The notes: a model not told the origin generated them from the letters alone. A DNA stretch of 64,000 bases from Diprion similis (GCF_021155765.1 NC_060109.1:5357001-5421000); one strand, 5' to 3'; positions 44,415 to 57,220 are shown, counted from the first letter of the stretch. Translations and numbers: made by a program.

Positions 44415-45999
44415 TTTCGGGGCCACCTTCACCCTAAATTCTATCATCAAACGGTAGCAACGAAAAGTCATGGCGTACAATAAGGGTGGAATTAGAATTA
44501 TTTAGAATATTTTCTTCATCCTGTTTTTTTTAAATATCTCTCCCTATGTCCCGACTACCTCTAATCCCTTTTCCCATGAGCGGCCAACCCGAGAGCACGT
44601 CAACAAGGAGAACCCCGGCAGCATATAACCTCCCGAACGCTTCTAACTACCTGAGCATGCGAGCATCTCCCTGGCTCCACCCCGGGCAGGTTCCTCAACG
44701 CCGCAGCCAAGTACTACCGAACTCCCGAGATATCTCAATGGCTTCCATCTATCTACGGGACTGAGTCCATCAGCTGAGGGGAAATAGGGCATCTCCGAGC
44801 CAATACCGCCGAGACCGGACGACGTCAAGCCGATTCCGATGATTCCGATACCGCTAATATAATCTGGCGTCACATCGGGGAACTGCAAAACCTTGCGGTC
44901 CAGCATCGCAGTTCCATCTGTGTCCAAAAAGACGCAAATTCTTCCTCGGCGGGCCGACAACGGTCCCAATTACCGGCGGTGAACGAGACCACCTTGGCTC
45001 GACCCCGCTCAACCTGACGGTTAGCCGCCTATCGTACGACGAGAGAGACCCGGAGAAACAACTGAGAGCCGCGAGTCCTGCCAGGATACATACCGGCCCC
45101 CTTCTCCAGAGACAACGTGCCAATGCCATCTCTCGACTGTCTCCTGTTCCTGTTTCGGCAACGCTGACGAAACTAGGGGAAAACCGCCATGATAGCGTCA
45201 CTTCTCGCCCTGGTATCGTAATGACCCAACGTGCCTTACCTCTTGTGCAAATACCTTTGTTTCGTTTCGCTTAATCCCTTTGTGTTGGTTTGTGGTCTCC
45301 TGAGAATTAACGATACCTCTCTTTGTGAGTGAGCTCCCGTCCCCGCACGATTCCCCGAGTTATTATCTTGAACCTATCTTGAATATATCTCTTTCCGATT
45401 TAGACGCAACCGATCGAAGCCGCCATTACCGGTGCTTCCATCCGTTGCTTTCCTCTCGGGTTTTCGTGTGCTTATTACCTTTAGATTAACTACCTTTCAA
45501 TTTATTTACCTGGTGTGTGCTGATATTCTGTTAATATTCTCATCCCGATTTCATTTCTATTGTCCTATCACATGTATCACCCCCTGTGTGAGTGTGTGTG
45601 TGCATGTGAGTGTGATTCTTTGGTAGTATTAGTAGCGTCTCTTGATTATTCCACCCATATCTAGTCTGTATACTCCGTGACCGAAATCGCGTCCAGTCGA
45701 CCAAAATCACTAATATAAAATAACAGGGCCCGAGAATAAAGCCGATATACGATAAATATTCGCGTTGACTATCGAGTGTGGTCGCTTTTGTATAGTTACT
45801 TCGAGCTCGTTTGTGTTACTCATATCGTTCTGATTATTTTTGTCATATAGTATTATATTGAATAAGACCTAGGGTATTTAATATTCAATTTCCGCGTTTG
45901 TAATTAACGATAAATAATTTGTTGAAATATTATACCGGGACAATCTCTAGAAACTATACAAGAACTGCGCATGCGCCAAATGATTCAATTACATTGGTC

Positions 46000-47675
46000 G
46001 GCGAAATTGCCCCGCGGCGTAATTTTCGTCAGTTGACCAAGGCGACCAACGTACACGAAATGTGACAAGGCTCTGAATATCTTGCGCGTAAAGTAGCGTA
46101 TTGAGGTTATGTTGATATTTATTCCTACTTATCGTGATTTTTCTAAGAAAAGTGTCATTCAGCAATACCGTAGTTGATATTAGAAGATATTTAATCGACA
46201 CAATAAAGGCGTCAATGGAGAAACAAATATCAAAAGCTACAGAAATTGGATCAGTTATTTATTGAAAGAAGAAATCTGAAATTAAATGTGGAACGTCATC
46301 AACGAGTGGGAGTCTAGACAAACTGAGGCAGGTAAGTAAAAATATTGTTTATTTTAAACAGATTCTTTATTTACATAAAATTAAAAATAAATGGTTTGTT
46401 GAAACCCAGTAGAAGGTTGCTCCGGAGTAGATTTGTTACAGTGCAGTGCTCCGGAAGCCAGTAATCAGTGCCGATGAACATGAAATATTAAAATAAAATC
46501 AGTAACAAGGAATAAAAGAAATAGTGTATCTTGAAATACAAAGCTTAGGAGTACAAAAAGTAGTAATTCGTTTTTCTGTCGCAATGTATTGAAAATTAGT
46601 GGTATCCGAAACAATCAGAAGCTCTTGTTTGATAATATCTTTTAATATTTTCAGGTGGTAAACAAGCATCATCGAAGCGAGACTAAAGTTGTCAGGCGTC
46701 GAAGCGTGTAAGTAAGTTTCTGATATGATATTTGCATATTACAATATTTTCACATGTATTCGATGATAAAATTCGTTTGTTCTGACAGACTTAAAGTTTC
46801 AAGTTTGGATAATCGGATTAAAATCATACCTTACCTGATGGTCAAAACGTTTTGGTGGCTAGGGCCCTAGTTTCTCGATTAATGCCACCGTTCCAACCAT
46901 CGAACCTGGTTGTTCCGTTGTTCCATCAGACATCAGGTATCCGAGGGAATTTCTTCTGGTCATCGCCACCTTCTGAACATCAGTCGTGGCAAAATTGAAG
47001 AGCACGACACGCTACAGATCATGGTGTTTGAATATTCCACCATTTTAGATCTATCGAGCCAATAGTAATAAGTTTGTTATTTAACAATTGCTGCTAACTA
47101 ATTTTACAGAGCAACCATTCCGTGCACCATTGTAATCCAAGCAGTATTATTGGCCCGCATTATTTTTCAAATTTTATTTCCGGCAGTTTTGATATTTTAT
47201 TTTTCTCTCTCTTGGTATTCAATTCAGATGAATAGTGTTTCAAGTGTTGAATCAGATTCCAGGGATGAATTTTGATGTGTAAACTAAACCAATCTCAATC
47301 TAAAAATGTTGGATAACTTCAGTTGAAAATGTCTTTAAAATCAATATTAATCGACAGTATTATCTGACTAGCTAGTTGCAGCTATCATCCATGATTGAGC
47401 CTCGTTCAACCCCAGCAAGGTCTAAGGAATGCATTCACTTACTAGGACACGTTACAATTGATCACTTTGTCTACAATAGGACTTACTTGCTGGCTAACTT
47501 TTTTATGATGAATCTTTATCAGGGAGTTATCCGGTAACTTATTGAAAGCTTGAAACCAGATTCAATTTTATACTCTTACAATGGCCCTTCACTGGTGGCG
47601 TATTGACATATGTTAAAAACAATATAAGTTTTAGAGTATTACATAAAAAGAGTATTGAACAAAATATATGGAGCT
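46000..47675. other. Left interior of the 7.5-kb transposon
   Basis: AT-rich, with splice-like sites (a tract ending TTTTCAG|GTGGTAAAC near 46654 and GTAAGTAAG words) but no frame I can assign. If a transposase gene starts here it is too decayed to read. Confidence 0.35.
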
Positions 47676-50129
47676 TGCGACCCGTCAATCGATGCACGCC
47701 TACTGAGGATCGTGTCAGCAGCAAGGATGAGGACAAATGAGGCTTACGATACGTCACGAAATTAAAGAATGGTTAAATCGGTGAATCAGGCTGCAAAATA
47801 ATAATTCTCCGAAATAAACGGGAGGAAAATTTTGTTGGGCGCCAGGTACGCTGTACCACGATAATCTGAAAGGTAAAAAGGGAAAAAGGGAACTCGGTAG
47901 CTCAGTATTTGGCGGCGGGGAGTGGCCGGATAGTGAACGGACAACACACTTTTCTATTATAAAAAATTGCCCAAGAGTAAAGGTAACGAAATGTTAGTTT
48001 ATTAGCAGGGACGGAAGTAGGTCTCAAAGTTACCTAGGTCGTACACAGTTCTTGAGGAAGAGTGGTGACAAAAACAAAGGATGGTTTAAAAGACTCGATA
48101 CCGGAAACGGAAATAATAGCGTAACAAAGCAAAACAATCTTTACTGATTGAAATACACGAATGATAGAAAGAAACTCGTAACCAAACAAAGATAGTAACT
48201 TAAATGACTATAAACAATCTTCGTTAAGTAAAATACAAGAAATCTTAAACTTAATATCACGCGAGAATAATAACGATAACTCGAATTGAAAGACAATCTT
48301 CGATAAATAAGATACAAGAAATCTTAACGGAATAAGGTACGGAACCAACGCAACGTGACAGCTGGTGACGAAAGACTCGATATAATACAAAGGAGTCGAA
48401 AACGGGAAACACAGCGTCAGCTGTCACAAGACCAGAACTCGTCTAATTACAAAATAATAATACAAGAGTCTTAACCTTAAATTATGACCGGTAACAATAT
48501 TTTAAACGATACAAGATATTCGCTTCTTGCGCACGCGTTGTATCTACCTTAAAGGAGAGCGTACGGTTACGCGGCGCACGACACAACGGGAAGAAAGTAC
48601 GGTGGCGTAACCATCCAGGGAGCGCTCGATTTGTAACTCGACAGCTCTCGAAAGGCACAGTGGCGTGGCGGCTTCGGTTCTCCGCGATGTTTCGATATAT
48701 CGGATCCAGCGCCACGCGGTAGCGGGAGATAGCGCGGGGACGATTCAAACAACGACGCCACAAAGATGGCCGCAACCGACGCTATTGCGTAATATTACAC
48801 GATTGTTGCGCAATTATACAAGATGTGATTTTTGATGAACGGTAACACGATAACGAGATCCAATACGATATTTAATTAAACGAGAGCAACAATCGAAACG
48901 ATATTTCTTCACGATATCGCGGTTAAGTTACCCGAAAACACAAAGGACTAGAATGACGCCGTCGCCACGCGGACGCGAGGAGAGGGGGCCATGCGGGGTA
49001 AAATTAACAGAAAAAATTCGGGAACAAAAGTAGGGATGTTAATAATTGGTTAGGCTCGTCGAAATGGTCATTGAATAAATTAATAGGCCACACGAAAACC
49101 CGAGATACGGAAAATTACGACCCAAACGGTCACCAAGACAAAAGATAAGCAATTGCGTCTCGGGGGTTCGAGCGGTAACAAAAGCTTACTTACGTTAGTA
49201 GAACAGGATCGGTGTCTCACGCACAATAATTAGAGTCCTGGTTAATAGTTTATGACACAGGCTCACTGAACGACACAAAACGAGAAAAGGGAAAAGTTCG
49301 GTAACGATAAAAGGGATTATGATAACAAACAGGAACGATAAGAAGGAACGCTAACGGCAAAGGCAGCAAAGTACAAAAACACGTCTGATCGGACCAAGCC
49401 AAGATGCAGAAGTAAGTCGTTCGGGGACTCTTCCGCGCAGCGTCGTAGTTGCAACGGCGTTGTTTGCCGAACTTCTTTTTCGGGACGTCGGTTGGCAGCA
49501 CCTCCTGGGCAGGGCTTCTGGCAGGCCTCGCAGCACTCGCAGCTTTCGCCGTGCCTAACCCCTTTAAGATGCGTGGGCGGTACTTTCAGCGGTACTGAGC
49601 CAGTAGAGGGCTCTTTAACGTTCACCGACGTTGTTGGTGAACATCACGTTACGGCCTTGGACCTCCCTCCTGAATAATCTGACCGAATTTTAACTTCTTC
49701 GGACCAGGGTGACGAAACAGCTGGGGAGGGTATGGCGTTCAAGTGAGCCGATTCGCCCACATTTCTCGGCTCCGTGGATGATGTAGTAGGCGGCAGCCTC
49801 GTAGCTCTCCGGAACGTATGCGGGGGAGGCACGGGTACTAGCTGCGAGGCGTTGAGCCACCTGCCAGGACGATTTCATCCTCGTAGATGTACCCTTGGCG
49901 TTGTCGAATTGTCGGTAGCTGTTCTTTTCCCTCCTCTCTCTCTCACCGCCTTTATCTCTCAGGATATCTCGGGATAGGTGGGAAGAAGGGGAAACAAAAT
50001 CGAAAGAAATTAGTAACAAAACTTAAAATTACATGTATGACCATATCGACTGCCAATAATCCTTGCTGCCTTTTCACGATAACGGGGATATCGGAGGTCA
50101 TATAATGCGGTGCAAATCGCCGTGTTACA
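47676..50129 (-). mobile_element. TG...CA element (family 4), 2.45 kb
   Basis: Flanked by AGCT (47672-47675 and 50130-50133). The minus strand starts TGTAACACGG and ends GGGTCGCA. No gag-pol is present. The ORFs at 48482-49977 lie in a GC-rich part and match nothing. It carries the hairpin/tRNA-Lys-like motif near its 3' end. Confidence 0.75.
47834..47857 (-). other. Hairpin plus tRNA-Lys-like motif in family 4
   Basis: On the minus strand a stem GGTAC/GTACC (loop AGC) is followed at once by TGGCGCCCAAC. It lies 158 bp from the 3' end at 47676. Confidence 0.85.
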
Positions 50130-50149
50130 AGCTATACGATACAATTAAA

Positions 50150-52406
50150 AAGTACATATGAAGGAATCGTTGTGTGTAATGTTTATCACTCACCAAGTGC
50201 GAGCGATGGTAAATTTAGCCATGGATAAGCCATGGATCGATAAAATAGTTGAAGAAAAGAGTAAAGAGCGGGACATAGCTTATAAAAACGCGGTACATAT
50301 AAACACGGACGAAAGTTGGAATAGATATCGGATATGCAGAAATGATCTGGTATATACAACACGAGAAAAGAAAAAACATTTCTACGAACAGAATATCGAT
50401 GCACAAAAAAAAAATTCTCAAAAAATTTGGAAGACTATGAAACAATAGATAGGGGATAAAAAAATAAGCTTTGGAACAAAGTCAATTGAATTCAATAATA
50501 TTTTATATACAGAACCGGAAATTATCGCACATAAGTTCAACGAATTTTTTATACAAAGTATAGAGGAAATAGTAGAAGAAATAGGAATAATAGCAGATGA
50601 TCAAAATTTAATATTAAACGATATGAATGCGGATAGATGTTTTGATAAGTTTCAAATAGTACAACACAATGATCTCGAGGAAATTATAAATAGGTTAAAC
50701 AATCGGAAAGGTTCGAACAATGAAATAACAGCAGACATAATTAAAATGGTATGGAAGTGTGATAGTCGTATAATATTGGATGTCATAAATAAATCATTAC
50801 AAGAAGGGGAGGTACCTGACGAATGGAAAACCTCAATAATTACACCAATACCCAAAGTAAACGGTAGCATCAAAGCTGAAGAATACAGACCTATAAATAC
50901 TCTTCCCATTCATGAAAAGGTTTTGGAACAAGTGGTAAAAAGTCAGTTAATGAAATATATTAATAAAAAAGAAGTCTTAATTAAGCAACAATCAGGATTT
51001 AGAACAGGATTTTCATGCGAGACTGCGTTACAAGATACATTGATTGAATGGAGAGTATAGTTGGATAAAAGTAAAGTTATAGGAGTTGTATTCATAGATT
51101 TTAAGCGAGCGTTCGAGACTGTAAATAGAAAAATATTAATAAAAAAATTGCAGAAATATGGGGTGAAAAGAACAGTGTTGGCGTGGTTTGACTCATACCT
51201 GAACAATAGGAAACAACAAGTGAAATATGGAAAAATAATATCGGAGGAACTATTGGTGAGGTATGGTGTACCCCAAGGATCGAAGCTAGTACCGTTATTA
51301 TTTATAATTTATATAAATGACGTAGTACAAGCGCTAGAAGGAAGTGGATGTTCTTGTAAATTATTTGCGGATGACATGATTCTCTATGTTGCTAGTGACG
51401 ACGTATTATATATTGAGAATAGATTAAATTTCGCTCTAAGTAAATTGTCGGAATGGTTGCAATGTAATTCTTTAAAAATAAATGTAAAAAAACGGTTTGT
51501 ATGATGATACATGATCCAAGAAAATTAAATGTGAAGAGAAGATGTGTAATAAGAGTGGAGGATAATATGATAAGTGAAGTGGAGGAGCATAAATACTTAG
51601 GTATTATAATTGATGAAAATTTATCGTTTGGGAACCATGCGTGGTACATGGCAAAAAAAGTTGGAAAGAAGATTGGATTTTTGAACCGTATCTAGAGAGA
51701 ACTGAGCGTGTATACTCGCGTCGTGATATATAAAGCAATCATAGCCCCACACTATGAGTATTGTAGCACATTGATGCTGAATTGGAGTGAAAAAAAAAAT
51801 GGACATGATACAAAAAACGCAAAATCGTGCAATGCAGTCCATATTAATGGTAAACATGTTTACGCCAATACGAACAATGCTGGACGTGTTGGGGTTTATG
51901 AGCGGAAGGGAGAGAATGAAGTACAATATATGTGTTCTAGTGTACAAAATGAAAAATGGACTTGCGCCAGAATATTTGCGCAGCGAAATTCGTACAGTTA
52001 GCGAAAGGCACGGATATAACACTAGAAATAAGAATGACCTAGAAGTGCGAAGAACAAGAACTGTAACAGCAGGGAGAACGCTGGTATATGAAGGATTTCA
52101 AGTTTACAATGAATTGCCGAGAGAAATAAAAAATGCCCGAACGATAGAAATATTTAAGGGACTAGTTAAGGAATATATAAAAATAAATAATAGATAAGAG
52201 ATAACAGTCTATAGTATGTTGTGTGCAATGTTGTGTATGGACTTTAGAAGTCATAAGAAAGGTGTAGTTTGTAGTAATGATTATAATGTATAGGGTAAGA
52301 GAATGTAAGACATTAGGGAGTAAGGAAGTTATATATGTAACAAGTATTGTAATCTGCACGAGCAGTAAGTAGCTATAAGCTAAATAAAACTCAATCAATC
52401 AATCAA
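50150..52406 (+). mobile_element. 5'-truncated CR1/L2-like LINE with a CAAT-repeat tail
   Basis: The RT-coding part runs to 52197, followed by a short 3' UTR and a tail of ATCA/CAAT repeats at 52390-52406 instead of poly(A). Short-repeat tails are known from L2/CR1-type LINEs. No endonuclease domain is present. Confidence 0.8.
50200..52197 (+). pseudogene. LINE reverse transcriptase
   Basis: Frames in order: a linker ending in KKKHFYEQNIDAQKK, EVPDEWKTSIITPIPK, EEYRPINTLPIHEKVLEQ, QQSGFRTGFSCETALQD, VVFIDFKRAFETVNRK (catalytic Asp), VRYGVPQGSKLVPLLFIIY, FADDMILYV (catalytic Asp pair), HKYLGIIIDENL and the C-terminal NELPREIKNARTIEIFKG. In-frame stops (about 50446, 51058 and 51694) and frameshifts near 51500 and 51790 break it. 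The motifs are those of a CR1/Jockey-group RT. Confidence 0.9.
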
Positions 52407-52439
52407 TTCACTGAAACTGAAAGTTTGTGAATCTCCATT

Positions 52440-52670
52440 TATTACAATTAATTCTGCATCCCATGTTAACACTGTTCGAAACAAAAAATCTCATCCTGAG
52501 ATTGGAAATGGAATCTGCAATGCAAAAGTTATCTAGTGGCACAAGTTAAAAACAAAGAACCTTATAACGGTTTCTGCGACAGAGGGATTCCTTCCGGATA
52601 TTCATGTTACTGGATGATGTTCGGAGCACTATGAAGAAGATATTGTATTGGATTCAGGTTTAAGTAAATA
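52440..52670 (+). pseudogene. Possible THAP-domain fragment
   Basis: TGT TCG GAG CAC TAT at about 52619 encodes CSEHYEEDIVLDSGL, which fits the C-x2-H half of a THAP zinc finger (CSxHF...D). The preceding sequence could encode the rest but is out of frame. THAP fingers bind transposon ends in P-element-like transposases. One motif only, so weak. Confidence 0.35.
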
Positions 52671-53443
52671 TTTTCATGAACTTCGTTGAAAATTAGATAT
52701 TCATTTGTTCCAAAGGAACAAGGGGTACAATGTTGAACCCGATAAGTCAATATTTTCATATGAATGTTCTGAACATTACTCTAAAACATGATTATCCTTG
52801 AAGTTAATTGTGACACTGAGGCACATTTTGAAAATGTTGATTTTCAACTTGTGTCACAGAATGTTTCTGAGTTTTACTCTTCGGATTATATTTTTTTAGA
52901 TTAGATTTGAAATTGAAAGAAACCGTAAGATCTACAACTTCATTTGCCAACCAACAAAAGTGGCCGATGATCTCTGTATGTGTCATGAATTGAATGGGAA
53001 GAGAAGACATCAGCGAACAGCAGATATGCTATTATTTTGGCTGTATTTTCTGTTGAAAGAAAAAAATTTCATTGTTATTCTTAATGTATGAAGTAATGAA
53101 AATGATTGAATAAATTGTCCCCACCTGTCTGCTTCGTTTCTTCCAAGCACCCAACATTTGAACAGATTTCTTGTTTCAATCAAATAGGACCAATTTTCAA
53201 AGAGCATCAGCATTAAATTCCGACCGTTCTTTGAACAATCAATTTTCAATAACAAATGCTTCCCAAGCCTTTCCGAGTGACTATCTCAATGACTTGAGAT
53301 TCTAACCTCAAAAATGCATGTGAACTACATCGCCGACAGAAACAGAGTTTGACAGCAGGGTCTCGGGGTGGCCAGACTGCACGGACGGCGGATTTAAATT
53401 CGCGCATGCGCAGTTCTTATATAGTTTCTAGAGATGGTCCCGG
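52671..53443. other. Right interior of the 7.5-kb transposon
   Basis: Minus-strand frames (52804-53255) are Phe/Asn-rich and of no known family. No gene is assignable. Confidence 0.35.
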
Positions 53444-53958
53444 TATATCAAGTTAAGCGTTCTAGATTAGCCATTTTGCGCCGCTTAGCTTGGCGTCCCC
53501 GTCCGTTAATTGTATCTTTGATATTTATTCTTTTGTTAAAATATTGTTATCCTCGTTTCTTCCCCACGTGTTTCCGTCGCCTTCCGCGACGCGTCACGGG
53601 GACTTACTTGTAATCTGTTCTACCGACGAGATTGCATGTACAAGGTTGCGTAGCTGAGACCTTCCTTATCCGCCTTAAATAAATTCCTCTCTTACCTACT
53701 AACCTACGGTGCTTTGTTTAACGTGTTTTTTTTCACTCTTTGCCCCCACGTTCCCCTCTGCCAAAAACTGACAGCTGAGCATCTCGAGGTCAAGGTCCGC
53801 AGCTGAGAGCAGCTGTTTACCTTCTTTGTTTTTTAATTGATCTGCTTCAACTTATTACCGCTTATATCATGATCATTGCGACCTGGCGCACGTTGCAAGC
53901 GTTTGCTGGCGACCTAGCTTGTCCTTAGCTTCCCCGTAAGGCGAGTGTGGCCGTTACA

Positions 53959-54297
53959 ATATATATATAGGCAATTTAGAGACACCATATATATATATAT
54001 TTATCGTAAAATGACAAGAGACCTTTTTTGTAGAACGTTTAATTTCCTACAAAAACATGTCTATGAATTTTCTGTACGACGCATCGTTATCTAGTTATAA
54101 AAATCGCAGGGAGCAAGAACCATTTTTGCCATGTTATTCTTATGGGAAATCCAAAAGCGCGACGCGCCACCCCTTAATATTAATATTAAGATTCCTTATT
54201 TCAACTGGAGTTTTCATATATCTAAATGAAGCTTTCAAGCTTGTTTCCAAGAAAAAATAAAAAAAAATTTTTTTTTGACACACCCTAATATATACAC
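53959..54297. other. AT-rich spacer between two family 3 copies
   Basis: TA runs at 53958-53970 and 53985-54000, a short frame at 54057-54260 without known domain, and an A/T run at 54258-54278. Confidence 0.4.
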
Positions 54298-56477
54298 TGT
54301 AACATTGCGCTCATAACGCATGTTATAGACCGCCACCTCCACTCCAAATTCTCGTATAAAACGGTAGCGACGAGAAGTCATGGCATACAATATGGGCGGA
54401 ATTAAAATTAAATAAAATATTTTCCTCATCCTGTTTGCTTTAAATATCTCTCCCTATGTCCCGACTACCTCCAATCCCTTCCCATGAGCGGTCAACCCGA
54501 GAGCACGCCAAGGAGGAGAACGCCGGCAGCACCTAACCTCCCGCACGATCCTAACAACCTGGACATGCACGCTTCTAACAACCTGGGAATGCGAGCATCT
54601 CCTTGGATTCACCCCGGGCAGGTTCCTCAACGCCTCAGCCGAGTACCTGGGTCTCTGCTACCGAACTCCCGAGATATCTCCAGAGCTGCCGCCTATCGAC
54701 GGGACTGTGTCCATTAATTAAAGGGAAAGAGCATCTCCGAACGACTGCCGCCGAGACCGAATGACGTCTAGCCAATTCCGCCAATTCCCAATACCGCTAA
54801 CATTATCTGGCGTCAAATGGGTGAACCGCAAATCCTGATGGTCCAACGTCGCAGATCCATCTGTACCGAAAAGTCGCAAACTCTTCCTCGGCGGGCCGAC
54901 AACGGCCCTGACTACCGGCAGTGAACGTAACCACCCTCGCTCGACCCCGCTCAACCTGGCGGTTAGCCGCCTATCGCACAACGAGAGGGACCCAGAGAAA
55001 CAGCTGAGAGCCACGAGCCCTGCCCGGACACCTACCGGCCGGCTTCTCCAGAGACAACGCGCCAATGCCATCTCCCGATTGTCTTCTGTTACTGTTTTTG
55101 GCAACGCTAACGAAGCTAGAAAAAGACCGCCATGATAGCGTCACTTCTCGTCCTGCTACGATAGCGACTAGACGTACCGTATCATCCCTTAAATTGCTTA
55201 CGTATTGTTCTTTGTTTGGTGTTAGTAGTGATTTATTTTTTTTGTAAACCGGATTACTAACCCCGGCATTTTGTGAGTAAGCTTCCCTTCCTGCACGACT
55301 CCCCGAGTTATTACCTTGAATCTCTCTCTTGAATACATCTCTTTCCGATTTAGACGCAACCGATCGAAGCCGCCATTACCGGTGCTTCCATCCGTTGCTT
55401 TTCTCTCGGGTTTTCGTGTGCTTATAACCCCTAGATTAACTACCTTTTAATTTATCTACCTGGTGTGTGCTAATATTTTGTTAATATTCTCATCCCCATT
55501 TCATTTCTATTGTATTATCACGTGTATCACCCCCCCTTTGTGTGAGTGTGTGTGTGTGCATGTGCGTGCGATTCTTTATTTGTATTAGTAGCGTCTCTTC
55601 ATTATTCCGCCCATATCTAGTCCATATACTCCGTGTCACAGTATAGTTTGTTACCGACATCGCGTATAGTCGACCACAATTGTTAATATAAAATAACAAG
55701 GACCGAGAAAATAGTCCGTATTCGATAAATATTCGCGACAACTACCGAGTGTTGTCCCTTTTGTATAATATCTTCCTGCCTGTTTGTATTATTCATATCG
55801 TTCTAACTATTGTGATCTTGTGATATTATATCGAATAAGTCCTAGAGTAATTAATATTCAATTCCCGCGTGTGTAATTATCGATAAATAATTTGTTGAAA
55901 TATTGTATGTTGAGTTAGCTGTTCTAGTTTAGCCATTTTGTGTCGCTTAGCTTGGCGTCACCGTCCATTAATTATATCTCTGATATTAATTCTTTTGTTA
56001 AAACCTTGTTATTCTCGTTTCTTCCCCGTCGCCTTCCGCGACGCGTCACGGGGACCTATCTGTACTCTGTTTTACCGACGAGGTGGCATGTTCAAGGTTG
56101 AGTAGTTGAGACCTTCCTTATCCACCTCAAATAAATCCCTCGTTCACCTACTAACCTACGGTGCTTTGTTTTACGTGTTTTGTTTCACTCTTTGCCCCCA
56201 CGTTCCCCTCTACCAAAAACTGACAGCTGAGCATCCCGAGGTCAAGGACCGCTGCTGAGAGCAGCTGATTACCTTTTTTTTTCTTTACTTTTCTTTTTCT
56301 TTTGATCTGCTTTAACGTATCCCTACCTATATCGTGGTCATTGCGACCTGGCGCTCAACAGCTCTTCCCTTTTGAATTTCAATTAAATTTTAAAATTATT
56401 CCTTGTGCACGTTGCAAGCGTTTGCTGGCGACCTAGCTTATCCTTAGATTCCCCGTAAGGTGAGTGTGGCCGTTACA
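54298..56477 (+). mobile_element. TG...CA element (family 3, copy b), complete 2.2-kb copy
   Basis: TGTAACATTG at 54298 and GGCCGTTACA at 56477, flanked by ACAC (54294-54297 and 56478-56481). It shares over 2 kb with copy a. A 72-78-residue frame starting MSGQPEST is present in both copies (54484 and 44576) but differs mostly by replacement changes, so I do not call it a gene. Confidence 0.85.
56336..56359 (+). other. Hairpin plus tRNA-Lys-like motif in family 3
   Basis: Stem GGTC/GACC (loop ATTGC) is followed at once by TGGCGCTCAAC, one mismatch to the other families. It lies 118 bp from the 3' end at 56477. In copy a (53871-53889) the stem has one mismatch and only TGGCGC remains. Confidence 0.75.
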
Positions 56478-56481
56478 ACAC

Positions 56482-57220
56482 ATCTGTGAGTTTCGTCGCA
56501 GAAGCACAGTTCGACTGTGTCTGTAAGATGTTAGAGACTGTGGTGTGTGGCTATTTGGGAGTGTAACCTGGTATCACTACTCCAGCCTGTTTGACGGACC
56601 CGGCCGCCCAAAGAGGAAATGAGGGAGTCATATCATATCGATGCGAGTTGGTAGTTTTTCAAGAAAGACGTAATTTCGAATATTGATTGGTTGACTTGAA
56701 AAATTAACGACAGAGCCAGGAATCGAACCTGGTTTATGAGTTATGACCTTACTAATTTAAAAGAATCTTTAAGACTAACAGAAAGAGAAACATAGAAATG
56801 CGATGGATATCAGTATCAACATCAATATTCAAACGATATTGCAATTTTAGTGATAGTCAAAAATAAGTTGACAATAAATAATTAACCGAGACTGATGTCA
56901 CGTATTTACTTTCTCTTCGTACTCATAACTCATTCTTCTTCTAGAAACCTCTTAATTTTATTAGACTCAACAACCTCTCGCACGTCTTGTGCACATTTGG
57001 CTATCTCCTCTTTTTTCCAGAACCACGATCATGCACACTGCTTTCTGCACTCACTCATGCTTTGTTCTGCTCATCTCAAGTCACTTTATTTTTACCTGTC
57101 GACCTACACATTCCTCATCTACCTTCTGAACTGTTCGCTTCGTCTTGTGAGAAATAATTGCACGACACGGGAACGCAGGTAACCTGGGATTACTACACAA
57201 CTGAGCAAGACTATTCCGTG
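56482..57220. other. Non-coding stretch with a second SINE tail
   Basis: 56640-56740 shares TTGGTTGACTTGAAAAATTA and CCAGGAATCGAACCTGG with the SINE at 38935. The 95-residue frame at 56895-57182 has no known domain and is Ser/Leu-rich. Confidence 0.45.

Larger units (their letters stand above)
45935..53443. mobile_element. 7.5-kb DNA transposon with 43-bp TIRs and TATA duplication
   Basis: Left end CCGGGACAATCTCTAGAAAC and right end (complement) CCGGGACCATCTCTAGAAAC match over about 43 bp, ending near GCGCATGCGC. TATA flanks both sides (45931-45934 and 53444-53447), and family 3 sequence resumes across it. The superfamily is not certain. A THAP-like fragment at 52590-52670 would fit a P-element-like or other THAP transposase. 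Inside lie a family 4 element and a CR1-like LINE. Confidence 0.8.
44415..53958 (+). mobile_element. TG...CA element (family 3, copy a), 5'-truncated and split by a 7.5-kb transposon
   Basis: 44415-45934 and 53448-53958 together match the complete copy at 54298-56477. The 5' tip with TGTAAC is missing and the 3' end CCGTTACA is at 53958, followed by a TA run. It is interrupted at 45935-53443. Relative to copy b it lacks about 55 bp directly after the TGGCGC of the hairpin motif. Confidence 0.75.

Noticed and set aside
44546..44764. Small protein shared by both family 3 copies (also at 54484)
   Set aside because: The frame is present in both copies but most differences are replacements and length changes, so there is no sign of coding constraint.
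56895..57182. 95-residue frame as a gene
   Set aside because: No domain, Ser/Leu-rich, no promoter or splice evidence, and it sits in repeat-rich DNA.
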